Positions 34,984-46,727 of a DNA stretch of 64,000 nt are shown in pieces (within the stretch, counting starts at the first letter, position 1; the number at the start of each line of letters is the position of its first letter). A model generated the notes under the pieces. It did not search any database. It was not told where the DNA came from and saw nothing but the letters and a program-made list of their open reading frames with translations. The position numbers and the translations under genes were made by a program. Source of the DNA: Amphiura filiformis (taxonomy: Eukaryota > Echinodermata > Ophiuroidea > Amphilepidida > Amphiuridae); NCBI RefSeq assembly GCF_039555335.1, contig NC_092646.1:22918893-22982892 (forward strand), read 5' to 3'.

Positions 34984-35456
34984 CTGCTAACTTATTCTCG
35001 TACCTTTTGCAATTTTATTTCTAATTCAGTGTCTCGTTCAACAATAATCTTTTATAAACTGTTTGTAAGTTCAGTCAAATGGCTTGAAATTACGTTTTAT
35101 ATTGACTTCGATATTTTGTATGACAGGGCAGTATTTTGAATGAATAAATAAATATCATTGTAGTCAACTGGACGATCCTGACAATTATTAATCGATTATA
35201 TGGACAAGGCCGGTTGTTAATTTTCCTGCTGACACTGGTCACTTATGGTCACGCACGATTGCGAGGGGAAGCCGTTTTGAAAGCAACTTTCCAACCTACG
35301 ACTCGATTGTTCCACCAATCATTTTCGCTGAAAATTTAATACAAGCTCAAGTTAGCTAATATCTATCATTACAGAAAAGCATACGACCGGCGTTGGCGCA
35401 TAGTTGCAGATATAACCATTTTGGTGATCGTGACATGCATTTTTCTCATTTTTAGG

Positions 35457-36266
35457 CTACTTCGCGCACAATAAACATTCATTTTCTCCACAATAATTGG
35501 ACTTTTACACGTTACTGTTTGCCTTATACTCATGTTTCATATCTTATCTATGGGCTCAATATGGAAATGAAGGGAGAAACCACTCGTGTATTCCATTTTT
35601 TTTGATGTTTTCTGAAAAACTGTATTTGCCACCTGATTTACAACATTACGTTACGTAACAGCAAAGGTCACGCCGGTAAAAATTACCGGAAGTGAGCTAA
35701 GTTGCTGTCGTACTGCATGTGGACGGGGCACACCGACATCGCCTGGCTAATAATTATTTGGTGCAGCAGTGACATTAAAAATATGAATACACGGGATCGA
35801 TACACGTGAATTGCTATGCACGATTTTGATATCAGACGAAAATCTTCGGATACTGAGTTAGAAAATGATGAATATCTCACGTAAATGAATTTTTCTCAAG
35901 AAACCAGATGTGGTCTCATACACTTGAAAATACGTGTTGAACAGATATTATAGTCGTTAGCGTGCGCTTTGAAAATTGGCCGTGCGCTTTGAACTCAAAA
36001 TTTGACCAAGACTCTCAATTTTATATTGCGTTGGTCTTGTATGGACTACAGCGAGCAGCAGGCTATAGCGACACTCACTCAAGTGGAGAGAGTATAACCA
36101 TTGACCGCAATGTCGTATACAAGCTTGCTCACAGAGCGAGAAATCAATTACCCCGTCTATGTCAGTAGCCTTAGTCAGGTCACTTCGCTAATAATATGCA
36201 TCTCATAAGGTCCGAATAAAATGGTCATGGGTGGCTGTGGATTCAACCTACCATGGCGATTTCTAC
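35457..36266. other. No gene supported
   Basis: No exon signals or repeat ends that I can support. Confidence 0.5.
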
Positions 36267-36302
36267 CTGAGACTATTATACCTGTAGGTATAATAGTCTC
36301 AG
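36267..36302. repeat. Perfect hairpin, 17-bp arms, 2-base loop
   Basis: CTGAGACTATTATACCT, then GT, then the exact reverse complement. It is flanked on both sides by ATTTCTAC. Confidence 0.85.
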
Positions 36303-36337
36303 ATTTCTACTATGAAGATATCGGGGCGATGTCACTG

Positions 36338-36497
36338 TGCGGGGCGGGGCAAACGTGGAACGAGACAAAATGAAAAAAAAAAGTAGTCCAAAGTGATTAT
36401 GGGGCAACAGACCCCACTCAGCTCAGAACTATGCAATACAAATGTATCCGGCCATAGTATATACTGATGTACCAGGAGGTAGGCCCTAAATTGTCCA
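36338..36497 (+). repeat. Direct repeat pair, copy 1
   Basis: GGGGCGGGGCAAACGTGGAACG, ACAAAATG, an A-run, AGTAGTCC, CAACAGACCCCACTCAGCTC and AGGAGGTAGGCCCTAAATTG recur at 37477-37632 in the same order. Offset is about 1.14 kb. Confidence 0.85.
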
Positions 36498-36842
36498 CTT
36501 TTTCAAAATCCGCCCAGTCCGAAATGGTCCAAATTTTGGGGGAAAAAAGTTCACTTTTTTCAAAAGCAGCCACCCAAAAAAAAAATCCTGGTTACGGGCC
36601 TGGTTTTAGCCCATTATGTTTTGCCAATAGCAATTTTTAGAAAATAAAATAAAAATTGTGAAATAAAATTTTATTTCAACGTTCAATGCGCGCGGGGACA
36701 TGAGACAAATGCTAAATGTGTCAAAAAGAAACCAATAGGCCTATAATATTTATTCTTTATATAAGTAGGGGAGACTGGGCAAAGTGGACTAATCCCTGGG
36801 ACCAATGGGCAAAACGAAACGCCCCCATTAACTTATGTATAT

Positions 36843-37196
36843 GAAGAGCTTATTTCCAAAAAGTCCACAAACTCATGTTTCTGATTTACCTGTGCGATAT
36901 TGCAATGGATTGGGACGCTATATAGGTATTATAATTTTAGTTGGATGCACCATTACAAAGCAAACAGTGGATGGATGCACAGTAAAAATACTGTGTGAGG
37001 CCTTTGTTTCCCAAATGAGAACAATAGTCTGCACTATATTGTTATGCTACATTGTTATGGTAAATAATGCCTTGTTGATGGTACAACAATTGCTAATGTC
37101 AAACTTGTCAAAATAATTGTGATTGTATATGATATCACACAAGTAAATGAGACACATGGGGTTGTGGACTTAACACGGTTTGGAAATAAGCTCTTT
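36843..37196. mobile_element. Inverted-repeat MITE, ~354 bp
   Basis: AAGAGCTTATTTCCAAA and following GTCCACAAACTCATGT at the left are matched inverted by ACATGGGGTTGTGGAC and TTTGGAAATAAGCTCTT at the right, with further partial pairing inward. It lies between the direct repeats 36338-36497 and 37477-37632. TAGGGGAGACTGGGCAAAG at 36773 may be an end of another element. Confidence 0.65.
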
Positions 37197-37476
37197 ATAC
37201 GCTGCCCTTATCTCCCGGCAAGCTTATGTGCATTTAGAACACGGCATGGATAAGTTCAGCATTGTTTGTGATAGGGGGCATTCGAGTGAGTCGGTATCTG
37301 CATTCTTCAGAAAATTTCCGTTTTGTTTTTCACAGGCCCATGTTTAATCCGATAATTTAAAGAATATAATTATCTGCCAAAACACTGTGCTAAGTGCTTT
37401 TCCTCTATGCATATGGTAACAGGGCTAGTATTTAGCAGAGCGTACAGTGATGCATGTCAGGAGAACTCTCATGTGG

Positions 37477-37632
37477 ACGGGGCGGGGCAAACGTGGAACG
37501 AGACAAAATGAAAAAAAAAAAAGTAGTCCGACCAAAGTGAATGGGGCAACAGACCCCACTCAGCTCAGAACTATGCAATACAAATGTATCCGGCCATAGT
37601 ATGTACCAGGAGGTAGGCCCTAAATTGTGCAA
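37477..37632 (+). repeat. Direct repeat pair, copy 2
   Basis: See copy 1. The copies differ by short indels around the A-run and near ATAGTATGTACC. Confidence 0.85.
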
Positions 37633-37659
37633 TGAAGACACACGAAGGGGATGCTTCTG

Positions 37660-37962
37660 TAATCAGTGGCGTACCATACCGTGGCCGCTCCTATCCCGGT
37701 GGGCTGAAGAATATCGCCCCTTCATCAACAGCCCGAAAAGGTTGACCCATTTTTTTTCCGGCGGTGGTTTGAAAAAGTGAAGAGCAAAAAAAAAAAAAAG
37801 GATTTTAGGCGTTAGCGCCCTAAATCAATGTATAGTACCATTTCTTCACAGTTCTTCAAAATTGTTCGCCCTTTTTCTCTTTACTAATTCTTTTTGCCGC
37901 CCCTTCGTTTTTGCCGCCCCCTACTTTGACCCCGGGGCTGGCGCCCCAAAGCCCCCACCCCC
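37660..37962 (+). mobile_element. hAT-like repeat with CAGTGGCGTACC end, copy 1
   Basis: It starts CAGTGGCGTACC. It shares CATCAACAGCCCGAAAAGGTT, GGTGGTTTGAAAAAGTGAAG, CTTTACTAAT and GCCGCCCCTTCG with the minus-strand copy at 53340-53692. CAGTGGCG-type termini are common in hAT elements. The far end is not clear. Confidence 0.55.
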
Positions 37963-38056
37963 AAAAAAACTACGCGCATGGTAATGCCCTCTACACGTTT
38001 CACTTTAAGTTTATCCCAGCCCAAAAAAACTTGAGGCAAAGCCGAACGACTTTTTG

Positions 38057-38093
38057 TACCGGCCAGCTGTGGCTAGCTGGCCGCGCCGGTACT
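38057..38093. repeat. GC-rich hairpin
   Basis: GTACCGGCCAGC pairs with GCTGGCCGcgCCGGTAC across a short loop. Confidence 0.6.
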
Positions 38094-38446
38094 TATTAAA
38101 TTGGCTCAAGTTTGTTGTTGTTTCTAACTTTCTATTAGATAGTGTAAGAACAAAACAGAAAATATGGTCAAAAAATTATCAAGTTGTCAAGGCAAATAGA
38201 GTACCAAAATTGGTGTGTGAAGACAACAGAAGTTTTGTGTTGATTTTGCATTACTAAGGTAAAATCAGTATATATTTTAGGAACTTTCTTTCTAAATTGA
38301 AAATTTGGCAAATTCGCTGGTCCTCTTACCATGCACGTTGACCTTATTAGAGTATAAAGCACAGGGGACAATATAATACTCAGTACAAGTTCCAATATCT
38401 GTGTGTCAGTCTGTGGTCGGTCAAGGTTATCTAGCAGCGACCTTGC

Positions 38447-40112
38447 GGGTTGGTACAATTTGTGACCCTACTTTTCATACCCGACTTTTCATACCCCACC
38501 TGACCCGACTTATTTTTAAAGTTTTGTTAGATATTCGCAGTTTATTCCGTTGGTAATCAAATATTAAGCAAATACCATACACATTTCCTTAGTATTATTG
38601 ATAAAGAACATCATTTTCAAGCATTTTCTCATCTCAAATTTCAAAGCCTCGTTCAGCCATATTTAGATACAAAATTGTGATAGGTATTGATGAGTTTTGA
38701 GCCCTGTGCAATTCTAAATGCCTGGACTAAGGGATTGTTCAGAAATACTATGGGGGTGGCAAAATGGAGGGGTCAAAAAAGTTTTATGTCTTCAAAAAGG
38801 GGAGTCAAAAAAGTTTTTGCTCCTGATAGGGGGCGGGGGTCAAAAAAGTTTTAACAAGAAAATACCAAAAGAACAAGAACATACAACATTTCTTTTTGGA
38901 AGCTCGAAGACTTCACATTTACCCATTTCTCTATAAGAAAAGAGTATACCGGTATGTATATTCCACTGATAATACCGGGTCAAAATGATGCAACCGACAT
39001 TTTTTGCCCCGAAATTTATATTTTTCCACTGACCAAGAAAAATTACGCCCCTGATAAACAAGTCTGATAAAGCACTAAAAATCTTGAGTATGTGCCCAGA
39101 TGTTTCTCTCAATTTCCCTTTTGTGTTATTTTTATTTAATTATTGGTTCTAAGAATGAAACATGAAAATATTAGAATGCAAACAATGAAATTAAACTTCA
39201 TACAAGTCACCCTATAAAACTTGCATGTTTCAGTGTAGGAAATAGGCCTAAAGGCCCGGCCTAAAGGCCTATAAATTAAAGAAATGTACAACCATTAAAC
39301 TTAGTGTATACTTGTTATAATGTAAATTGGGATTGTGATCGTTACTGCACAAATCATAAGTTGTCTTTTAAATTCTTGGAAAGGGTTGATCTAAAAGGTT
39401 GTGTATGTCCAAAGATGGGGGTCAAAAAAGTTTCAGGCTCTCTGGAAAACTGTGCACGTACGTAAAGCCCGTGCGTTGATACTCAAACTGTTGAGGTAAG
39501 CACGTATATGGAAGGAAGGAAGAGGGGGGGGGGGCAAAACTTTTTGACTCCAATTTCCAAGTGCCCAGCCCCCCCCCCAATGTTCTGAACACTCCCTAAA
39601 CCTGGTTATAAAGTTTGCTCAAGCCAATCAATAATTGTTTGCTTATATCACAATGCATTGACCAATTAAGCCTTGATATGCTAACTTGATTGAACTTGCT
39701 TGGAGCAACTGAGCGGTACACTGAAGTCAATACTCAATTAATCTCAAATGTTGGTAGCAGTGAAAGGGCTGAATAACATGCAATGACAATATTGACGTTT
39801 ATAATGTCACCATGCGTAGATCTTAATGTGACAGACAGGTATACTTCCTCATGAAAAGGTAACTTATGAACGACTGGTTTGGAGATTATGGCTGCGCACG
39901 AGGAAGGGCGATGTTTATAAATAATAATTTCTAAATCATATTTTTTCACCAATTACACTGATTTAGCCTTTTCAATTCGGTAGACTTCATTTACACTTTA
40001 TTTAGTATTCATTGAAATATCTAAAATGATTTATCATAACGATAAAAAGTTGGGTCAAGTGGGGTATGAAAAGTCGGGTATGAGAAGTAGGGTCACAAAT
40101 TGTACCAACCCC
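38447..40112. mobile_element. TIR DNA transposon, ~1.67 kb, probable 8-bp target duplication
   Basis: The ~65-bp ends are nearly exact inverted copies (GGGTTGGTACAATTTGTGACCC, TTTTCATACCC, GACCCGACTT and their complements). GACCTTGC before the left end and GATCTTGC after the right end differ by one base. An 8-bp duplication is expected of hAT elements. No transposase remains; about half of the interior is a second nested element. Confidence 0.8.
38720..39604. mobile_element. Nested TIR element
   Basis: The left end CTAAGGGATTGTTCAGAAATA is inverted at the right (TGTTCTGAACACTCCCTAAACC). Inside are repeated GGGGTCAAAAAAGTTT words. Lies wholly inside 38447-40112, so it probably inserted later. 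Confidence 0.65.
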
Positions 40113-41769
40113 GATCTTGCTATAAGTTTAAAATGAAACTGTTTTGATGTCATTACACATCTATTCCAGAAAACTTACACATGAAAATTAATTGGTAATT
40201 GGTGGGAGAGAATAATTGGCAGGACAATTGGTTCTACATCTTAATAGGAGTTTCACAGGATAATAAATAGATGTTATGATAGAAGAGGGTGTAATGTTAT
40301 GCCCTTAATCAAAAGTCTGCTATCAAAACCTATTTGCACACATGATAAACAATTACCTTCTTTTGGATAAGTTGATTAACTTCATATATTTTGGTCTATA
40401 ATGATGATATAAATCAGAAAATGGAGCTTTAATGCAGATGTAACGAATTATGTTCCTATACGTATATCACTAGTCTTTAACCATGCTAACAAAATTAATA
40501 CAATAGCTTTGGGTTTCAATATGTGTAGGCCTATAATATATTTGTTGTTTATATATATATTCCAAAAATAATTATTGTTGATACATAGTGTTTTTAAAAT
40601 ATTCTGTGTGTTTAAATTTTCAAAACTAGATTGTTATGAATTAATCTATACTAAAAGATGAATGTTGTTTGCTTTGACAAGTTTCATTTGTGCAATATAT
40701 GGACAGTTTTGACGTAAGTGAGAGAAGAATACATAAACCATTGGGCAAAATCGCTAATGAATTAGCTTCCGAAATTCTTGAGGATGTAGAAGGGATCACA
40801 TCAAATGATCACATTTGGTACTATACCAAATGATCACATTTGGTGCTAAATGTTATTAAATGTTTGGAATTTATTTCATCTTATTTCAAATTTATGTAAC
40901 AACGTAAAGACTGATTTTGAGAGAATAGCAACAAATGGAATTTGGCTCAAAATACAACCATAATCTTTACACTTAAAAATTATTTTTACTGGAAATTTAT
41001 ATTTTAAAAATGAAATCTAATGTTACTCATTGTAATTCATCCTTTTGCCGGTACATCCCTTTTAAAGGGATTTTTATTCAAGTTCACACCATCTTACTAT
41101 AAACTAGATTTCGCGGTTCTCGGGTCGGGCGCTTCTCGTGATTACATACTGCAGTTACTGTCCGTTTTCCTATACACAATACACAGTGCTCTCACCATTG
41201 AGCTGTGACCTGTACAAATCGTGCCATGTTAGAAGAATAGGCATTTGTCTAGTTAACGTCAATGTGTGAAAATAACCGGCCAATATTAAAAGTACTCTCA
41301 AAAACTTCTAGCAAATATATTCCTCTAACATGACCTAAAATTACAGCTAGGTTAGATGCTCAGAAATATTCGTACTTTGGTAAAATAGTGAGTGAGGGCA
41401 AGACATAGCTAGCCAACGTCTCGTGTTAATTGAATTCAGATTTGACCGAAAATGTTGGTAAACGGACCGCTCACTTCTGAAGAATGCCACACGAAAACGG
41501 TACAAGCTACATTTAAAGTACTCTCTGTTCGATCATCATGATGAGTTTCTTACATAGTATGCCGAAATTGGGTACTGTAGGTGGTTGAAAAAGGGTCGTA
41601 CTTTGCTGATGAGTAAGTGACAGTAAACATGAAATTCAGCGCCCATAACCCAAGTTAGTAGCTAGTTAGTGGAGGCCGTCACGGGACTGATTATTGATTA
41701 TTGAAGTGCCTTATTAATAGATACGCACGATTTAGGACAAGAAAAAAAAACCCGGGACACTTTTGGAGA

Positions 41770-41770
<1 letters not shown>
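40113..41770. other. No gene supported
   Basis: AT-rich. A small palindromic duplication CAAATGATCACATTTGG occurs twice at 40803-40852. A 40-base segment at 41103-41143 (CTAGATTTCGCGGTTCTCGG…) recurs at 43229-43270 and may be a minus-strand Helitron 3' end. Confidence 0.5.

Positions 41771-41837
<67 letters not shown>
41771..41837 (+). repeat. (ATC)n microsatellite
   Basis: About 22 uninterrupted ATC units. Confidence 0.95.
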
Positions 41838-41914
41838 CTTTCTACATTTTTTCTAAACAACATACTGTTTTAATAAGATTTTTTTCTTAAAATGCATTTA
41901 ACTATAATTATTGT

Positions 41915-42275
41915 TTAGAGCGTGGTGAAATAAAACATCACGATTTTCATCACAAAACAAATATAATGCATAAGAAATCGTTTGTTTTAGAGCGTGATGA
42001 TGAAATAAAACATCACGGTTTTCATCACGAAACAAAGTAATACATAAGAAATCAATTTTTCGTGAGTGATGAAATAAAACATCATGATTTTCATCACGAA
42101 ACAAAGTAATACATAAGAAATCGTTTGTTTTAGAGCGTAATGAAATAAAACATCACGATTTTCATCACAAAACAAAGTAATAGGCCTACAAAAGAAATAC
42201 TTTTTTCGAGAGTGATTAAATAAAACATCACGATTTTCATCACGGAACAAAGTAATACATAAGACATCGTTTGTT
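41915..42275 (+). repeat. ~77-bp tandem repeat, five copies
   Basis: Each unit has GAAATAAAACATCACGATTTTC, ATCACRAAACAAAGTAATACA and TAAGAAATCGTTTGTTTTAGAG (or a TTTTTCG variant). GTGATGAAA and CATCAC within a unit can pair. Repeated open frames on the minus strand (CDENRDVLFHH) are artefacts of the period. Confidence 0.85.
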
Positions 42276-42623
42276 TGATTGCAATCAACCGCGACAGTTC
42301 GTCTCACACACATAACAATGCACTGCGATCAAATAGGTTGATGACAACATTTGATTGAATGGACTGCACTGCGACATGATTACGGTGCACCGGTTCAAAT
42401 CCTTTGTTTGGAGCCAATCAATAATTTCACGTACAGCCTCTATGCAAATTAGAGTTTACACACGCTGCAGCTGGGGTAATCGACCGAAGCTGGTTGTCGT
42501 TAGTGATCGAATGCATGAGCTTATTTGCTTTACTGAATCGATTTACTGGATTAATATCCTGTTAACTGGGTTTAATGCCACAAAGGTCGAATCGGGCTTG
42601 CCATGGACCATAAGTGCATCATG

Positions 42624-43288
42624 ACCCAAACTCGTTACCCATATACCTGCCCTGACTTTTTAAACTACTAAGAAATGCGTCTCTCAATGATCAAGACCCA
42701 AGACACAACTTAATCAACTCTGTTTGTTTTAAAGGTGTGATGCTTACTTCGGTAGGCCTACCCATAATCTGGAAACCAATCATTCGCCTCTTCCAAGCCC
42801 TGCCCTGTTACCACATTTAGAGAAACCGAAATTAGTATCTGGACGTGGATATAGGCCGTTACTAAAGTAATGAAATCAATCGCGAGAAACGTGAACGCAA
42901 AAACGGTTCATAGGCCTAGGCCTACATGCACGTGTTTGGTGTGTGCACGTGTTCGGTATCTTAATATTGAAATATGTGTTGAAAATAAGGCCTATAATTA
43001 TTGGTCCGATGAGATGCACCTGTTAGTCACACTGTAATGCTTTTCCGATGCGCGGACTGTACTCCGCGCACACTCCCGTTCATACTCCGCGATAGCGCAC
43101 CGCGAGCACGCGATAGTGCAGCGCGAGCACGCGATAGTGCACCGCGTGAACGCGAAACTCGCGGGACACGAACGCGATAGCGCGCGGACAGAGGACGGAC
43201 GGACGGACGGACACGCCGTAATTAGTATTAAGACTAGATTTCGCGGTTCTCGGGTCGGGCGCTTCTCGTGATAGGCCTATTTCTAATT
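42624..43288 (+). repeat. Tandem duplication, copy 1 (665 bp), intact
   Basis: The first ~340 bases are nearly identical to 43289-43658. The remainder (42965-43228) is nearly identical to 45389-45654. It preserves the unoccupied TTAA (42961-42964) at which copy 2 carries an insertion. The last ~260 bases contain GC-rich CGCGAGCACGCGATAG words and (GGAC)n, ending ATTAGTATTAAGA. Confidence 0.9.
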
Positions 43289-45654
43289 ACCCAAACTCGT
43301 TACCCATATACCTGCCCTGACTTTTTAAACTACTAAGAAATGCGTCTCTCAATGATCAAGACCCAAGACACAACTTAATCAACTCTGTTTGTTTTAAAGG
43401 TGTGATGCTTACTTCGGTAGGCCTACCCATAATCTGGAAACCAATCATTCGCCTCTTCCAAGCCCTGCCCTATTACCACATTTAGAGAAACCGAAATTAG
43501 TATCTGGACGTGGATATAGGCCGTTACTAAAGTAATGAAATCAATCGCGAGAAACGTGAACGCAAAAACGGTTCATAAGCCTTTCGGAAATAGTCATGTT
43601 CTCATAAAAATAGGCCTACATGCACGTGTTTGGTGTGTGCACGTGTTCGGTATCTTAAGGTTTTACCGTCGTTACTAAACCTATCGACGAAATTTTTTTA
43701 AATTGACATATTTTGTACATTAATATGTGTAGATAATAAATCAGGAAAAAAAACAGGGGGTGCCGGACCTCACTTTTGAGCTACAGCCGTTTTAAAAGAG
43801 GTGGACATTTCCAAAAATCTCTGTACACTTCAATGGCAAAATCAGCAATTTGCCCAAAATATATCACCTTTTGCGTTGTATAAAAAATTGTCGAGACAAA
43901 ATTTTTTAATTTTATATATGTTATGAAAAAGAAAAAGCTCTGTAAAATCGCGCAAAAAAATTGGGGTACCGGACCTAGTTTTCGCGTAAATTGACCAAAA
44001 TAGGTCAAAAATGCATTTTTTCTGCGACACCATGCGTAGTTAATTGCGTACATGGATATTTTGGTGCGTACCAACGCGCTGGTATGAAGCGCGATCTGAT
44101 GCCGGATCAGCGTTCATTTACGCATATGGCCACAAAAACGGAATTGTCTGTTTACGCAGGAAATTTTTCACTGTAAAAAAAAGTTACCTAAGATAGGCCT
44201 AGGAACAATTATAATGATGTCGACTATTAAGGCTAAGAATATCAAAAAGATCTTAGCCTAATTCTAATTTGGTGTATTTTGGTCACAGACGGGTGTAAGA
44301 AAGTCTCCCATTCTGCAAAGATATTGGGCCAAAGAGTTATCAAGTTACACAAAGTGAGTTATTTTCAGCTTTATGTTCACCTGACTCGAATGACCAAAAA
44401 GAGGATTTATTAAACATCATTAAAGCGAAGCGTTTGACACCATGCGCGGAAGTGTTTGACTATAATAGGCCCCGGGTAATAGGCCTACAATTATTATAGG
44501 CATATGCCTACTTAGCATGCTTAGTGCCTTTACCGAGAGGAAAACTTTTTGGTCACAAAAACTATAGGCCTTCGGAATTATCTCGAGGTGGATTCATATC
44601 ATAAATTGTTGCAGTTCAATTTAAAGCAAAGTTAAACGCTGGGTTGCCAAAAGCTGTAGAAAAACGTTTGGCCAATTATGATATCATTTTTGTAAATGTA
44701 TGACACATTTTTTTAAAACTGAATAGTTTTGATGGTGTTGTCTATATCGCATGCATTATGAAAATAACAATCAAAAACATTGAACACTTGCTGCAAAACA
44801 TATTCTTAGTTGGAACAATGTTGCCAAAATAATATATGTCTACAATAACATTTTCACATGTTTTTAATTTTGTTGTAGCGTGTTTCATTATGAAACGTTC
44901 TACAAACCTTTAATACGCCAATATACCGTAGTGCTTACCCAACATTTAGACCAAAATATTATTAAAACGAATTAACCAATTTACCCAACACTCGTTTAGG
45001 CCTAATGTTAAAAAAAACCTGATTCTGTGTTTGTTTGGTAGGCCTATAACTTCATACCATCTATTTGACCCTATACTGTCGTAGGCCTACTTCGGGGAGG
45101 GGGGTCCAGGTCCGTCATTACTGGAAGCACGCTGGCAAGATTTGGTTTGTACATGTTGTATTTAATATATTAGAAGCGATCGACCACTTTTTTTGCGCTC
45201 AGCAAACATTGTTTTCTTTATTTTTTGGCCCTAGCTATCGCCGGTGCGCAAAAATAGCATTGACACGCACAACACGCATCGTTCTCTGCGATCTCTGCAA
45301 CGCAACGCAGAACACGACGCGGCGTACGCACGCCTTGAAAACAGGCGCAATAGTCAAGTCGATTCGGCTGACGACGGTAAAACCTTAATATTGAAATATG
45401 TGTTGAAAATAAGGCCTATAATTATTGGTCCGATGAGATGCACCTGTTAGTCACACTGTAATGCTTTTCCGATGCGCGGACTGTACTCCGCGCATACTCC
45501 CGTTGATACTCCGCGATAGCGCACCGCGAGCACGCGATAGTGCAGCGCGAGCACGCGATAGTGCACCGCGTGAACGCGAAACTCGCGGGACGCGAACGCG
45601 ATAGCGCGCGGACAGAGGACGGACGGACGGACACGCCGTAATTAGTATTAAGAT
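43289..45654 (+). repeat. Tandem duplication, copy 2, split by a transposon
   Basis: 43289-43658 plus 45385-45654 reconstitute the copy 1 order. A 30-base stretch (AAGCCTTTCGGAAATAGTC…) is specific to this copy. The intervening sequence is the element at 43659-45384. Confidence 0.9.
43659..45384. mobile_element. TTAA-flanked DNA transposon, 1726 bp, non-autonomous
   Basis: The ends GGTTTTACCGTCGT and ACGACGGTAAAACC are perfect 14-bp inverted repeats, flanked by TTAA at 43655-43658 and 45385-45388. The paralogous copy 1 has a single TTAA at the equivalent place, with both flanks matching, so the TTAA is a target duplication. This fits piggyBac-like or other TTAA-specific elements. No transposase frame is visible in the interior. 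Confidence 0.9.
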
Positions 45655-46727
45655 AGGCGAATGTTGTTTGTTTGTTTACCCAGGTCCGTGTGTTGAAAGG
45701 CTCCGTCAGTTTCGATCCCGATGTCGGCAAATTCATACGGGAGATTGAGGAATATACGGGGAATGCATTGCACTTTATTTGGTTGAAAACGGTCAAGAAT
45801 TGGCCTCAAAATTAGTAAAAAAGTGAGTTTTTCGGGTAAATTATAAGCTATTATAGCGGCTGGTTGTTTACGGGTTATGCCAACCAACGCGTCCACATAT
45901 CTAGCAGAAAGCGTGTCGTTAGCGCGTCGGCGTACACAACTCGCGCCACTTGACTCGCACGCACAGGTGCACATAGCCGACTTGCGTACTGGGTTATAGT
46001 TTATGATACGGGATGGGATATCGGCGGGGGAAACGGGATTAGGCCTACGAAGACTATAAATATACGGTCAGGAAGGAAGGAAGCAAAAAAAATAAAGAAA
46101 GAAAGAAAGAGCAAAAATTAAAAAAAAGGAATGGATCAAAAGTGGCCCATGTAGAAGAAATTTAAAAGAAGGAAAGAAGCTAAAAAGGAAATATTGGTCT
46201 AAGGAGAGTCAGGTTTAGATAAATAAAATTTACCTTTTGGCCGTGTAAAATTAATATTTTGGTTCTCGTCCCTCCCTCCTCAATTTCTGGGATTTGTCAG
46301 ATTTTTTTTTTTTTTTTAGATTTTCCAATTTTTTAGACTTTGGAATGATTTATGAAATCTTCATACATATAAATAAGTTTATTAGAGAACAAGTATCACT
46401 TCCAAGTCTTTTTGTGGTACTCTAGGGGTTTATCTCTCAGAATCTCACATTTGAAAAAAAAAAAGGGCCTCATCGTTTCCTCGAGCACAGTTGGAGAAGA
46501 CCGAAAACTACTGACAATTCTAATTTTACATTGAGAAAAAAAAAAAGAAAAAGAAAAACCTCCTCCCTCATCAATTTATTCATGAAAATCCTCTGGACGA
46601 GAACCAAAACATTAATTTTATACGGCCTTTCATTTATTCTACCTGTTCAGTAATTCCTCCTGTTTTAGTGAACGCTCCCATTTACTCATCTAGCGGGGAC
46701 CCGCGCGAAGCGCGGGTATCCCGCTAG
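45655..46727 (+). mobile_element. Helitron-like element, 5' end truncated or joined
   Basis: It ends with the same hairpin as the 31277-33242 element (ACCCGCGC GAA GCGCGGGT ATCCCG CTAG, then T). It shares internal blocks with it: GAGATTGAGGAATA, TGCATTGCACTTTATTTGGTTG and GACTCGCACGCAC. Its left end ATAGGCGAATGTTG aligns with ATAGGGAAATGTTG of the next copy but lacks the TCTTACTATAA start. Non-coding. Confidence 0.7.

Larger units (their letters stand above)
33957..35456. repeat. Large palindrome (foldback) with ~0.54-kb arms
   Basis: The left arm (33957-34500) and right arm (34905-35456) are reverse complements at roughly 85% by eye. Shared blocks include AAAATGAGAAAAAT, GCATGTCACGATCACCAAAA, GATTGGTGGAACAATCGAGT, CGTCCAGTTGACT and GCAGGTTGTGATGGTCTAGTGG. 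The spacer is about 400 bases, AT-rich and unpaired. A tRNA-like sequence sits at the inner edge of each arm, pointing into the spacer. It may be a foldback transposon or an inverted duplication of a tRNA-like locus. Confidence 0.85.

Noticed and set aside
41898..42313. CDENRDVLFHH repeated peptide on the minus strand
   Set aside because: Arises from the ~77-bp tandem repeat and switches frame between units.
45065..45388. 107-codon plus-strand frame
   Set aside because: It lies wholly inside the TTAA transposon's right end and runs across its terminal repeat.
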